From positions 73,258,078 through 73,322,077 of the forward strand of contig CM051029.1 of NCBI GenBank assembly GCA_027627225.1: DNA of 64,000 bases. The letters are read 5' to 3'. Under the pieces are notes generated by a model, which saw nothing but the letters and a program-made list of their open reading frames with translations, searched no databases and was not told the DNA's origin. This DNA is from Congeria kusceri. Taxonomy: Eukaryota > Mollusca > Bivalvia > Myida > Dreissenidae. Each line of letters starts with the position of its first letter. Positions within the stretch are counted from its first letter, which is position 1. Below, in pieces: positions 42,473-52,064 of this stretch. Position numbers and translations under genes: made by a program.

Positions 42473-42944
42473 TCAACCGATAATGACATAACCTGGTCCA
42501 AAATTACAACTAGTTTGACCATCATATTGTATTTTGCATTTCAGACAAATCAATCGCCCAGAATTTTTATTGTATACGAATTCCAAATACTTCAAGATGC
42601 AGTTCATACAACAAAACCCGTGCCCACACTTCTTGCTGAACACTCTAGGTGGATTGCTTTCACTTTTACATACTTTGCATGAGTCGATTTTGCCACTGTT
42701 TTTTAGATCGCTTGAAATGCTGTCTATAGCATGTGAAATGTTTCGATGCAGTTGATAGATACGAGGTTACCCTCGAGTCATCACTTTCTTCTGATTTTAC
42801 GTATTGTAACGCTTTTTCGATGTATGCGATCCTCGTCTGAGCATTGCCGTGTAACGATTTAAGTTTGTCTTGTTTGCGGATGTAGTCTTCGACAATCAAA
42901 GTATGATAAATGAAAACTGCTGTCAAGTCGTTTGTACAGTACAT
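42473..42944 (-). pseudogene. RING-finger gene B, broken between N-terminal region and RING
   Basis: The N-terminal frame (42944 to 42666) is charged and helical. The RING lies in a different frame, open from 42766 down to the TGA at 42473: CKVC ... CGHGFCCMNC ... CLKC, a C3HC4 RING, with a short tail. That second frame has no ATG, so it only makes sense joined to the first. No fitting GT-AG intron was found. Both units share the break. The first ~15 codons are antisense to a copy of the start of the neighbouring RING gene, so the present 5' end may be chimeric. Confidence 0.65.
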
Positions 42945-43282
42945 GGACGAACATGTGTGTGATGCTTAGCAAGGGTAGAACTACTCAGTACTTGAAATGA
43001 AGTGTATAGGATCAGACTGCTGATGTATGATAGCTATAGAATAGGCTCAATGCTAGCCAGTATTAAGAGTTGAGCTACAGTGGGGATGTAAATCGAACCG
43101 ATGATGTAAAAGGATGGTGAAATGCTCTGAACAAAACATGATGCTGCAGTAAAAATGTGGTTGTTGATTTGCACTTACTATGCTATGATATTGTTTTGCA
43201 TGCATGTTGTCACACTGCAATTTTATTTCAGGTGGCTGTGGTAAGTATTGTAGTGTAAGAATTTTTGAATATACGATGATAA

Positions 43283-43924
43283 ATGAAAACTGCTTTCGAG
43301 TCTTTTGTACAGTTGGCGAAATACGCTCACAGACTGCCGAAGTTTGAGGACCCCGATGCTACTAGTAGCAGTAGCGATGCAGCCTCTATTAGTAAGGGCA
43401 AGCGACATGCCGCAAAACCGTACGCTCCACCAGAACAATCGGCGTTTAATGAATTTAGATCGTTCAGGTATCATCTGAACAGACTAGGTAGTCAAATAAC
43501 AGCGTTTTCTCACAACAGCGACTTTGCTATGACCAAGGAAGGACGCCAAGTCTGTAGCAAACTAATGGCGTGCTTACAGAAGGCGTCCTACTATCACGGC
43601 GAAGCCAGTAAACACTTGATCGATGACAAGCAGCGTTACTTCGAGGAAGAATGGGCTAAGCGGGAACGACTGCTTCGAGAGCAAAACGAAATAGAAATCG
43701 AAGAGAGGGTGAATGCTGTGACGGCCCAACTTCAGCTGGAAAAAGAACAAACGGTGAAAGACTTGCGGACGTGCATAATTTGCTGCGATGCTGAAAAGAA
43801 CTGTGCTTTAACGAAATGCAGACACACATTCTGCGAAATGTGTTGTTTGATGATGTTAGGTGATAAATGTGCAATGTGTAGAACTGAAGTGGAGGGTTGG
43901 GTAAAAATTCTGCTTACTGACTAG
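43283..43924 (+). CDS. RING-finger protein C with coiled coil
   Basis: 213 residues. The N-terminus resembles a small helical domain, followed by a Ser-rich linker, a helical middle and a long Glu/Arg-rich coiled coil (~120-165). The C-terminal RING at ~170-207 reads CIICC ... CRHTFCEMC ... CAMC (C3HC4). It is a likely ubiquitin ligase; coiled coil plus C-terminal RING is common in cellular and viral E3s. A possible untranslated exon ends upstream (TTTATTTCAG at about 43223-43232). AATAAA is at about 43970. Identical in unit 2. Confidence 0.85.
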   Translation: MKTAFESFVQLAKYAHRLPKFEDPDATSSSSDAASISKGKRHAAKPYAPPEQSAFNEFRSFRYHLNRLGSQITAFSHNSDFAMTKEGRQVCSKLMACLQKASYYHGEASKHLIDDKQRYFEEEWAKRERLLREQNEIEIEERVNAVTAQLQLEKEQTVKDLRTCIICCDAEKNCALTKCRHTFCEMCCLMMLGDKCAMCRTEVEGWVKILLTD

Positions 43925-44050
43925 ATGTGTATATGCTTGTATGTTTGTGTATATGCTTGTATGTTTGTGCAATAAAATGTTGAAATAAATTTCATGTCTT
44001 AGTCATTTGTTTGGTAGTAGTGTACGTTAGAGTAGATGTTGTAGTTGAGC

Positions 44051-44245
44051 TCACAACGTCTTCTCATCACATTGCGATAGAGCGAAATACTTGATCAGAC
44101 AATTTCTGATAAAACGCTCACTTGTCACAAATGCGATGAAAAGCAGAATTTTGATTTCTAAAATAAGCGGCTCTAACATAAGCACGTACAGGGTAACAAG
44201 TAAAAACATTTCAGACAACATAAGCTGACTTTTTTGTCTTATCAC
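44051..44245 (-). CDS. possible small hydrophobic protein
   Basis: A 64-residue frame with a strongly hydrophobic centre (MFLLVTLYVLMLEPLILEIKILLFIAF) that could span a membrane once or twice. It is identical in unit 2. No promoter or polyadenylation signal is clear, so it may be chance in AT-rich DNA. Confidence 0.3.
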   Translation of the reverse strand: MIRQKSQLMLSEMFLLVTLYVLMLEPLILEIKILLFIAFVTSERFIRNCLIKYFALSQCDEKTL

Positions 44246-44613
44246 GAAATTGAACGTTGTGGTGAAGAACTTTCACATATCAATGCTTCAACATAGGTAG
44301 GCGTTTTTGCTCAACAGTTTGAGACTCGAAAACATATTGATATTGATTTTGGTATGTTGCAACGAAGCAACGATGTTTGATCTCTCTACAACAAGACACA
44401 CACATTTTATATGCGTTTGTTAATCATTGCAAGTATAACGCTATATTCGGTTAGCATTACTGAAGTCAAAATCTCATAGCTTGACTCGAAGAGCAAGGGT
44501 AAACTTGACAGTTTACAGTGAATGAATACAAAATGAGAAAATTAACTTCATGTATATTAAATACCTAGCTTTTGACAGAACTCAATCATTCTCACTTGAG
44601 TTAGCAAAGCGAC

Positions 44614-44976
44614 ATGGCCTCCAAACAGCTTACCGATGTTGGTTTTCGTTTGGACGATGAAAATCATCCATTCTATTCCACCCCAAGTGAGATCGACCAA
44701 ACTTGTCAAAGGGTGTACTCGCTCCTAAAAATGCCAGTGGAAGAAGCTGAAAATGAGTATCATTCGCGAGAGGACGAAGAAGCTGCTAATTTCATAGCCC
44801 AGCTTTCGCAGCTTAATTCCAATGACTCAACAGCTACGAGTAGTACAACGAAATCGAACAAACGTAAAGCTATTGCTGATTCTGAGGGTCAAACTGTCAA
44901 AAAACCTAAAGGTTCGCGAAATGCAAAACAAGACGCAATTTCAACTGAACCGAAGAAGACTGTTCCAGCGACTTAG
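44614..44976 (+). CDS. unknown 120-aa acidic/basic protein, probably nuclear
   Basis: The first ~65 residues are acidic and helical. The second half is Ser/Thr/Lys-rich with KSNKRKA and KKPKGSR basic clusters that resemble nuclear signals. There is no TM or signal peptide. The start follows a TATATTAAATA-like element about 60 bp upstream. The last recognised gene of unit 1 before the repeat-rich end. Confidence 0.6.
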   Translation: MASKQLTDVGFRLDDENHPFYSTPSEIDQTCQRVYSLLKMPVEEAENEYHSREDEEAANFIAQLSQLNSNDSTATSSTTKSNKRKAIADSEGQTVKKPKGSRNAKQDAISTEPKKTVPAT

Positions 44977-45423
44977 GCTTGCATAGGTTTAGATTTCTGT
45001 CTCTACTTTGGCACAAGATACTTAACATGAAACATTTTGCAAGCAGACGCTTTTCAAAATTTTGACCGCTGAGATTGATAGTCAGAGGGAGTCCTGCTCA
45101 GCTAGCTGTGTAACGGTTCTAGGTGGAGTTGCTAGCCAATACGAAATGAGGCGCTTTAACGCAACTCGTCCCCGCGATGACCGCCAAATACTTTCGGCAC
45201 TAGCTGGGAATCCTTCCAACACCACATTGTTGCGCTGTTGGAGGGGTGGTAGGCACACATGGTGACATGTCTGTGCTTTGCTGTGCGACACCCATGGTAT
45301 TTTCGTACGGTGACACGAAATTCCTTAATCTGGCTCTCTCAGAAATGCAGCCACGCATTGACCAAGCAATAACATTTTTGTTTGTTAAGTGCTATCATGC
45401 ACAATTGAAGTCTGCTAAGGGCT

Positions 45424-45498
45424 GGGTGGGAAGGCGACTTCTCTTGTGCTCAGACAAGAGGAACGGTCACAAGTCCGTGAAAAAGCCGAGTGACACCC
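45424..45498 (+). ncRNA. structured element S1 (cloverleaf-like)
   Basis: Nested pairs: GGGTG (45424-45428) with CACCC (45494-45498); GGC (45433-45435) with GCC (45485-45487); hairpin CTCTTGT/ACAAGAG (45441-45460); hairpin ACGG/CCGT (45463-45478) with loop TCACAAGT. The second copy at 46118 keeps the fold with compensatory changes. Orientation is assumed; the element could equally act as DNA or on the other strand. Confidence 0.5.
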
Positions 45499-46117
45499 GA
45501 AAACTTTCAAGAGCATAGCATAGAAATTTACGCTTGAGTTGAGGTGAAAAAAAAACACTATATACTGCAGTTTTACAGATTATGGCCATTAACTTGTGCG
45601 CTTCGATGAAGCTTTAACACTCATTGCGTTTTAGGTACTTCTTGCGTTGAGATTTACAAGCACTACGGCTCATGATAGGTATATCTTGTCTTGCAATGAG
45701 AAATATCAACATAAAATGTTAAACGTATCAAGGCTTGAAATTGCGCAAGTGAATCGATGAACAAAACCTATATGAAGCAGTTTTGCCAAATGTTATGACT
45801 TTCGCCGTATAGCAACACACTCTGAAATTGTGCGACTCAATGTTGTGTTATGAAATTAACAAGCATTGGGTTCTCATCAAACTATCACAACTAGTACAGC
45901 GTATGAAACTGTTGGAAAAAACTATTTCAGATCAAAACTGCAAATTTCATTGTTCGCCTTCGGCCAAGCATGCAACTGTTTTGTGTTGTACTCAACAATA
46001 TGCTACAAACGTATTTGCAAATCAACAACTCGATGGTTTGTGAACAATAAAAACCATAGAAGTTCAAACAAGAAATGAAGCCTACAGGTACAGTCTTACC
46101 AAACAATAGCTATCTTT

Positions 46118-46190
46118 TTGGTGGTAAAGCGACTCTTTTCCTTGTGAAAAGAACGGTCACAAGTCCGTGCAAAACGCTGAGTGACACCAA
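46118..46190 (+). ncRNA. structured element S2, homologue of S1
   Basis: TTGGTG (46118-46123) pairs with CACCAA (46185-46190); AGCG (46128-46131) with CGCT (46175-46178); hairpin CTTTT/AAAAG with a 7-nt loop (46135-46151); ACGG/CCGT (46153-46168). The segment AACGGTCACAAGTCCGTG is identical to S1, while flanking stems differ by paired changes. Confidence 0.5.
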
Positions 46191-46248
46191 TCCACAGAAA
46201 TCAATTCGAAATACTTGACTCTGCAGCTTGTATGAACGCGTTTGCAAC

Positions 46249-46323
46249 ATCAGAATAGTTTAAAGCAGAACGCTTTTCCTTCTTCGAGGGAGAAGAGATC
46301 TGGGTGCAAGTCCCGGTTCTGGT
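46249..46323 (+). ncRNA. tRNA-like element 3 with extended anticodon arm
   Basis: Perfect 7-bp acceptor ATCAGAA/TTCTGGT, D-arm GTTT/GAAC, 8-bp anticodon stem (CTTTTCCT with GGGAGAAG, 46273-46295) around a 7-nt loop, T-arm CTGGG-TGCAAGT-CCCGG. Outer acceptor pairs change relative to element 1 (G-C to A-T; C-G to T-G) while pairing is kept. Confidence 0.6.
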
Positions 46324-46384
46324 TATAACACAAATACTCGCTGCTTAGTTGAAATGCCATGACAAAAAACATACTTTAACGCTT

Positions 46385-47012
46385 ACTGAGACCAAACACC
46401 ACTAGGATCGATTTAGAGTTGCGAAAATACTCGCTGCTAAGTTGAAATACCCATCATCCTGCTGTGCCATGACAAAAACATTCTCAAACGCTTAATCGGG
46501 TGGGACCAAACACCACTAGTGTCGATTTCGAGTTGCTGAGCACATGATTGCAATGTACCAGTGTCAATTGCAGAGTATCATACCTACACACTTTCTCGAT
46601 GGACCAAATGCCTATAGGTTCGATTTTGAGTTGCTAGACACAAAAAGCAACCAAGCTATGTTACAAAAAGTTTTATTCAACAATCACGATGTGACATAGC
46701 AATTCTGTGTGTATTTCGAGTTGCTGAACACATGATAGCAATGTACCAGTCGCATACAAAATTCTCTATTTAGTTTGTAGCAAAACTAGATGACCGCTCG
46801 ATTGCAATGTACCAGTCGCATATGCTATTATGTTCGCATAAAACTCACAAATTGCTGAGCACACGATTTCAATAAAGATGTTAAACAATACCAAGTTTGA
46901 GAACACGATCAAATTTGAACTTTTGAACATTCAGATTCTGAAATGATTCATACTCCTTCACACTTAACTTTCTCGTGGGACCAAATGCCCATAGGTTCGA
47001 TTTCGAGTTGCT
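46385..47012. repeat. dispersed short repeats at the unit junction
   Basis: Diverged copies of 'gggaccaaatgcccatagg' plus 'ttcgatttcgagttgct' occur near 46387, 46504, 46610 and 46975. Copies of 'gcaatgtaccagtcgcat' occur near 46547, 46738 and 46803. 'aatactcgctgct(t/a)agttgaaat' occurs near 46332 and 46426. They replace the sequence that precedes gp1 in unit 1 and end exactly at the repeat boundary. Confidence 0.75.
46641..46716. repeat. remnant of the 173-aa gene's 3' end
   Basis: Matches 27121-27192 with a 5-bp insertion and several substitutions (tgacatggc versus tgacatagc). It lies about 300 bp before the resumed homology at 47013. It shows that unit 2 once had the left-hand sequence and lost or scrambled it. 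Confidence 0.8.
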
Positions 47013-48973
47013 AAACAAATGCGTTGGGAGGTTTTAACCCAAATTTTTATGAAACATCTTGTTTCAAGCCTTTACAGGACAAATCGATCGTCGTTACAAA
47101 TGGGTCATTTTATGTGTTGGTAAACGTAACCTATGATTATCTATCAGTATACGACGATGTAAAGCAAAATTTACGTTTTTTCAACAAATGGATTAACAAC
47201 CCAGAGTTGGGTTTCGAGACACATGAGCAAGAAACAAGATGCAAATCCATAGGTCTATCTAGATGTCCAAACAAGACAGAAGCGTTCTCGAAACCGGTAT
47301 ACAGTGTAGTTTATGGTATACGAGAGGAAAAAAAATATGTCATGTACGAAAAACCCAGTCTATTAGTTAGATTGGAAATTGAGTCGAAAACATACTCTTT
47401 CAGTGAGTTTGTGGAATCGGTGCATACTGAGATTTCCACACACGCCTGGATACCTTTGCTAACGTACAATTTTTCATTGACCTATGATGGAAGTGAAATC
47501 TGTGCAAATGGTATTCATGGTCATGCCATCATAAGATTCAACACTAAACTGTGTTCTACGTTAGGAACATGGTGCGCTGCAAATGTAGGCGGTGAAAGTC
47601 CCGAGAGATTAAATCATGCGTTAACACGTATCAAAAAAGCATTGTTGACGGAAAAATTCAATCATTTGGCGCTATACAATCATACCAAAAACTTTGATCT
47701 AAAAATGAACCCTCATAGATACATAGAATTGCGCGACACAATTGCACAAATTAACCAAGAAATGACTGACCTCTCAAATGTGATAGACAGCTTAAAAATC
47801 GATGATCAGCCCGACGATGCTTACTTTGACGATAATTACTCTGACGATGATTCAAAGAAAAAGCAAAGCGATAAAAAAAAGGTTCCAGTTTTCGATCTTT
47901 CTTACCTGGTGAACCCTTGGAAAAAAAACAACACAGATCTGTCAGTTCAAAACGATACTATCGTTGACCAACAATTTAACGCTATTCAGGAAACTATCAA
48001 CAAGCATAAAATGATAATTGAGCATAACGAGAATGCCGTTGCAGAAGTATCCGCTTATGGTTTGCAAAATTGTTACTGCCTAACTTGCAATCATTCTACT
48101 ACAATCGGCAAAGTGCAAAACAATCGGTGCTATTTTATCAACTTGGATTCATCATTCAAGATTTCATCTGATACGCATACTTCTCCATTTAGAGAATACG
48201 AACCCTTGATTATAGACGAACGTTCTCATGCTTTACAAGAGATACTAAGTCAAACAGTAAAACAAGTGAGCAACGAAGTTATTCTCTCCAAAAAGGCCTC
48301 ATCATATCAACTCATTGTCTACAGCACCAACGATGGTAAAACTGTTGAGAGCAAATGTATGTCGTTATTTAGAAATAAATACCAGGTGGAGAACTGCAAC
48401 GAAACTGCGAATGCTGTACTGATAGCGAGAGAGGGAAATTTCAGTCGCGTACCACAAGTACCATTGCCTGATCTCAGATACTGCGATGTTGGTGCGGTCA
48501 AAGCGAGAGATGGCAAATGTTTTCGGATTGATGCAAATTGTTCGCACTCAAACATTGCGAGAGTTAACGATTTGGATGATAAGGTAGTTTCATATTTGGT
48601 GAGCATTACTCAGAACACTGCACAAAATATGAGTGAGGCAAAATTTCAAATCAAAAATATAGATGATAGTTTTGTTACAAGCGATCACTTCATTGTGTAC
48701 AACAAAATGGCGAACAGTGGACAAGAATGCACATACGTCGACATGCGAGCAAAGACTATTTCAATCGAAGAATGCAAAAACCGACTAACCCTTTGCGAGG
48801 TGGTGTTTGCTAAAAGTACATCGAATGACGAACCGGGACTTAGAAAACTAACATTTTGGGAAACTGTCGCTGTTAGTGTTGGTGGATTCATTTTGCTTGT
48901 GGTAGCTGCTATTGGCTTCATAGTTGCACTGCACAGCATTGCCAGACACAACGAAAATGTTATTAACATTTGA
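47013..48973 (+). pseudogene. gp1 copy without start codon and signal peptide
   Basis: Homology to gp1 begins 13 codons before the end of the normal signal peptide. The upstream bases come from the junction repeats and contain no in-frame ATG; the frame is entered only through non-ATG codons (TTG at 47024). The rest, including the TM helix, is open and differs from unit 1 at about six residues. Without a leader it should not reach the secretory pathway, so I call it non-functional as gp1, although a distant spliced leader is possible. Confidence 0.75.
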
Positions 48974-49015
48974 AACATATCAAACCTTGTTGTTTTGTTT
49001 TGGTCATAACTCACA

Positions 49016-49360
49016 ATGTCTTCGTTTCAAGAATTGTATACCTTCGAAATGAGCGAAAGCAATGCTAACACCAAAGAATTTTTCATTCACGTACGGAAAG
49101 AAATCAGCGTTTCGATCAATGAGCACGAACTGCTCGAAAGCATTTTTGAAACCATATTTGATGATATCGAAGACAATAACGTTTTCACATTTGATTTGAC
49201 CATTGAGTTTTGTTTCATCAATAGTAGGAAAACTCTATATCTCAGGCAGCTCAATTCGCAAACATGTTCGTGTTTTGACGTTATGTTTGCTATGCAAGAA
49301 GAAGGAACCAATTTCACTGTTCCAGCTGATCTTCGCGTTTGTATCACAACAGCTGTATAA
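49016..49360 (+). CDS. unknown 114-aa acidic protein, unit 2
   Basis: Copy of 29810-30154; only the penultimate residues differ (ITTAV for ITKTV). Frame intact. Confidence 0.6.
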   Translation: MSSFQELYTFEMSESNANTKEFFIHVRKEISVSINEHELLESIFETIFDDIEDNNVFTFDLTIEFCFINSRKTLYLRQLNSQTCSCFDVMFAMQEEGTNFTVPADLRVCITTAV

Positions 49361-49399
49361 TAGCCATTTTGCACATAATTTCACAATATAGCACTTCTG

Positions 49400-49798
49400 A
49401 TGGAAGACAAAGTTAAACCATGCAACAGTGAGCGTTGCACGTTATGTTCTCAAATGAAGGCTGGAAATAGTTTTCAGTTCAATTGCGGTTTTGTGTATAT
49501 CGTCGAAGATGGAGAAAACCTATCTTGTAACTCAAAAGACGTTATATACGTTTTGAAGTGCAACACTTGTTGCGGTGAGTACATTGGAGAGACCGTAAAT
49601 CTGAGAAAACGCATTCACACACACAACTCTCAGCATTTGTGTCGAGCTACTGATCACTTGATCGAATGTGGGAAACACTTGTGCTACGTTAAAGAGCGTT
49701 ACACTGTATTAGTTTTGGAGACAGAGCGAGACAAGTATGTGCGCAAAGCCAAAGAGGCGTACTACATTCGGCTATTCCAGCCAATGATGAACAAGTAA
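49400..49798 (+). CDS. GIY-YIG nuclease-domain protein, unit 2
   Basis: Copy of 30194-30592. GIY, YIG, Arg and C-terminal Glu/Asn positions are kept. Two substitutions fall between the conserved blocks (CDVK to CYVK, TVFV to TVLV). Confidence 0.85.
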   Translation: MEDKVKPCNSERCTLCSQMKAGNSFQFNCGFVYIVEDGENLSCNSKDVIYVLKCNTCCGEYIGETVNLRKRIHTHNSQHLCRATDHLIECGKHLCYVKERYTVLVLETERDKYVRKAKEAYYIRLFQPMMNK

Positions 49799-49877
49799 GG
49801 CGTGTATTATTTTGTACATGTATATATAGCTACGTTTAACAAACAAAAACTAATCACACTCACAATCACTTTCTACA

Positions 49878-50480
49878 ATGGCACAACAAATGATGAACTC
49901 GAGCTATGCTAGGAAAATGCAAAACCGATTACGCATAGAGGAGTTTGCGAACACTGTACTGAAACACGGCGTTAGAAGAAATTTGGTTTCTGAAGTCGAG
50001 CCAGATGTCTTCTTGTCGCCTAACGATACTTCAAAGATAGAAGACCTTTCTGAGAAACTGAAACAGATTGATGCCAAACTAGCGCAGTACAAAAGCCTAA
50101 AAGTAAGAACGCAGCATTCGATCAAGGGCATCAAAAAAACAAAAAATTTGCGAGATGATGTTGTGAAGACTGTGCGCTCTAACGTTGTCAATCGGATTCC
50201 AATTGGTTTGCTCAATATACTCGGTTCTGGCGAAGACGAAGACATGTTCGCTTTGATAGAACGAATCAAAACGACCAAGGTTCAGGAGAAGCGCAACTAT
50301 GCCGATATCGACATCTCCGATGCAGAAATGTCAGATACGCTGAACGATGAAGACCAGGAAATCATGAACGCTCTGGCTGCCAAGAGAAAGCGCAAAACTG
50401 GTGCGAACAAAGCTGTCAAGAAAGCGAAAAACGAGAAGACCATACTCAGTGATCTAGAACTGAGCGTTGATGACCAATGA
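49878..50480 (+). CDS. unknown basic coiled-coil protein, unit 2 (200 aa)
   Basis: Copy of 30672-31277 with one codon deleted (in the LLNILG segment) and substitutions R/L, K/T, L/S and M/L in the coiled-coil part. The KRKRK cluster is unchanged. In-frame deletion suggests the frame was still under constraint or simply that little time has passed. Confidence 0.65.
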   Translation: MAQQMMNSSYARKMQNRLRIEEFANTVLKHGVRRNLVSEVEPDVFLSPNDTSKIEDLSEKLKQIDAKLAQYKSLKVRTQHSIKGIKKTKNLRDDVVKTVRSNVVNRIPIGLLNILGSGEDEDMFALIERIKTTKVQEKRNYADIDISDAEMSDTLNDEDQEIMNALAAKRKRKTGANKAVKKAKNEKTILSDLELSVDDQ

Positions 50481-50592
50481 CTTCGTTGTTGTAACATTGT
50501 TTGATTTTTGTCGATTGATGTATGCTATATTTTGGTATATGTGGAAAATAAATTGTACCGTCGAACAGTAAACATTTGTTGTTGCGTTATCA

Positions 50593-51180
50593 ATGGATAT
50601 CGATGAGGTTTTGATTATTGACGAAGACGAACAGTTAGCACAAAACACCTACTTGTTTTCACCCATGTTCTCTCGACAACACAACGAATGTTCACTATGC
50701 ATTTTTCAGTACATAACAGAATACGAAGAGCAAATACGCACATTCGCAAGCAAGCTAGCAGAGATTAACTCGAAACTCGGGTGTGGAATTCAAACGTGTG
50801 TTACAATGGTTCTCAATGAGTTCAAAGACGATGAACGCATGTCGTTGTTCAAGAAATTGACACCTAGGGAAATTACTAGTCATTTTGACTCAGTATTCGG
50901 TGATCCAATGTGTGGATACAACCGACTGAAAGCTTACAATTTTTTCTCTCTGTTTGACGATACTACTGTCAACAATTCCACGTACATCAAGTTTATTTAC
51001 GATACATACAAACATTCGAGAAACACTTCACTCTGTCCGTACTCGCTTTTAGGCGTGTATGTTTTTTTGGTTATGATCAATACTATAGGATGTGATGCAC
51101 AGCTGAAGAAGAAACATGACTTTTTGTGGATGTTCAACTGTCTATGCAATCACAAATTACGGTTTGGAAAGTTGCGTTGA
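50593..51180 (+). CDS. unknown 195-aa protein, unit 2
   Basis: Copy of 31390-31977; differences are E/A, I/V and A/T. Frame intact, and still overlaps the next frame. Confidence 0.6.
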   Translation: MDIDEVLIIDEDEQLAQNTYLFSPMFSRQHNECSLCIFQYITEYEEQIRTFASKLAEINSKLGCGIQTCVTMVLNEFKDDERMSLFKKLTPREITSHFDSVFGDPMCGYNRLKAYNFFSLFDDTTVNNSTYIKFIYDTYKHSRNTSLCPYSLLGVYVFLVMINTIGCDAQLKKKHDFLWMFNCLCNHKLRFGKLR

Positions 51181-51867
51181 GTGACAAGAAAAGAAAATAT
51201 CTATTTAAGGTAAATGTTTATGTAGAAGCGCTAAAATCGCACAAAACCATGTCAACCATAAACGTTAAGGATATTAATCGTGTCACTGACACCGAGGCCA
51301 CGAATCGCTTGTTCACTAAACTTAAGTACGATATTGGCATTCAAATCACTTCGAAGCTAATTCAGTCGCTTAAACAAAGCAAAGACAGTGTTGTTTTTTA
51401 TGTGGGAAAAGAACAAAGGTCTTACCCGGCAGCAATCGTGAAAATGTTCACAAACGTTAAGACAAACCATGTCAAGATTACGAACTACAGTGTTCAAGAA
51501 TTGATGAACGTGTTTGAAATTCTCATGAACCTGTCCGACTACCAATGTAACGGTCTCACGCAAGATTATTCGGATTGGCAGTCGATCTCTAGCCTGGTTA
51601 ACATGATTGAGCTTGCTGAGTTCCTAGGCATGACAGAAGTTGTTTCTAAAACGTATTCCACAACTGCTTACATTTCACAACAAAAACGCGTACGACAACT
51701 AATTGCTCAGAAGAGGAAACGAGTCTAAGGAAAATCTACAACCTATGTCCGTCAACGAACCTAGCGAAAACGATGTAAAATTTTCAAGGTCTAGAAAGAG
51801 AAGCTTTACAAAGGTGTTCAGTCGTAGTCTGAGTCGAAAGCGCAGAGATGAGAATGTCATGTCATGA
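51126..51867 (+). pseudogene. BTB-like gene, frameshifted in unit 2
   Basis: Relative to 31923-32669, five bases are missing near 51641 (just after the LGMTEVV segment). The frame runs into unrelated residues and stops at 51728, losing the Ser/Arg-rich tail; the old coding sequence continues out of frame to 51867. The unit 1 copy is intact. Confidence 0.8.
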
Positions 51868-52064
51868 ATGTTGTATGTTGTATGTTGTCGAATGTATGTT
51901 GTTAAAGTAGCTAAACAGTAAACTTGTGTGTTGTTTTCTTCACGCAGTAGTACAAAAACCAAGACTTCAATACATGTTCAAAATAGTTTTTATTCGATCA
52001 GTACCAAAGATACAAACATTCAAAGATCAACAGTATCACAAGCATATATACAATTTTTTTGTAA

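Larger units (their letters stand above)
27807..47012. repeat. tandem unit 1 (19.2 kb)
   Basis: The sequence from 27807 (AAACAAATGCGTTGGG) restarts at 47013 and runs colinear to the window end. The offset changes 19206, 19203, 19198, 19190, 19198, 19201 through small indels and then stays constant from about 34.9 kb. This unit holds the virus-like gene set described individually. Confidence 0.95.
44977..47012. other. non-coding end region of unit 1
   Basis: No supported gene. It contains two copies of a structured element (45424, 46118), tRNA-like element 3 (46249), a remnant homologous to 27121-27192, and short dispersed repeats up to the unit junction. ORFs of 67-90 codons here cross these structures and are not supported. 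Confidence 0.6.

Noticed and set aside
45244..45293. Third member of the S1/S2 family
   Set aside because: It has GGGTG/CACCC ends and an inner hairpin, but lacks the shared AACGGTCACAAGTCC core and is much shorter.
45424..46190. Hammerhead or HDV-like ribozyme
   Set aside because: The CUGANGA...GAAA core is absent on both strands of S1 and S2, and the HDV nested pseudoknot could not be built.
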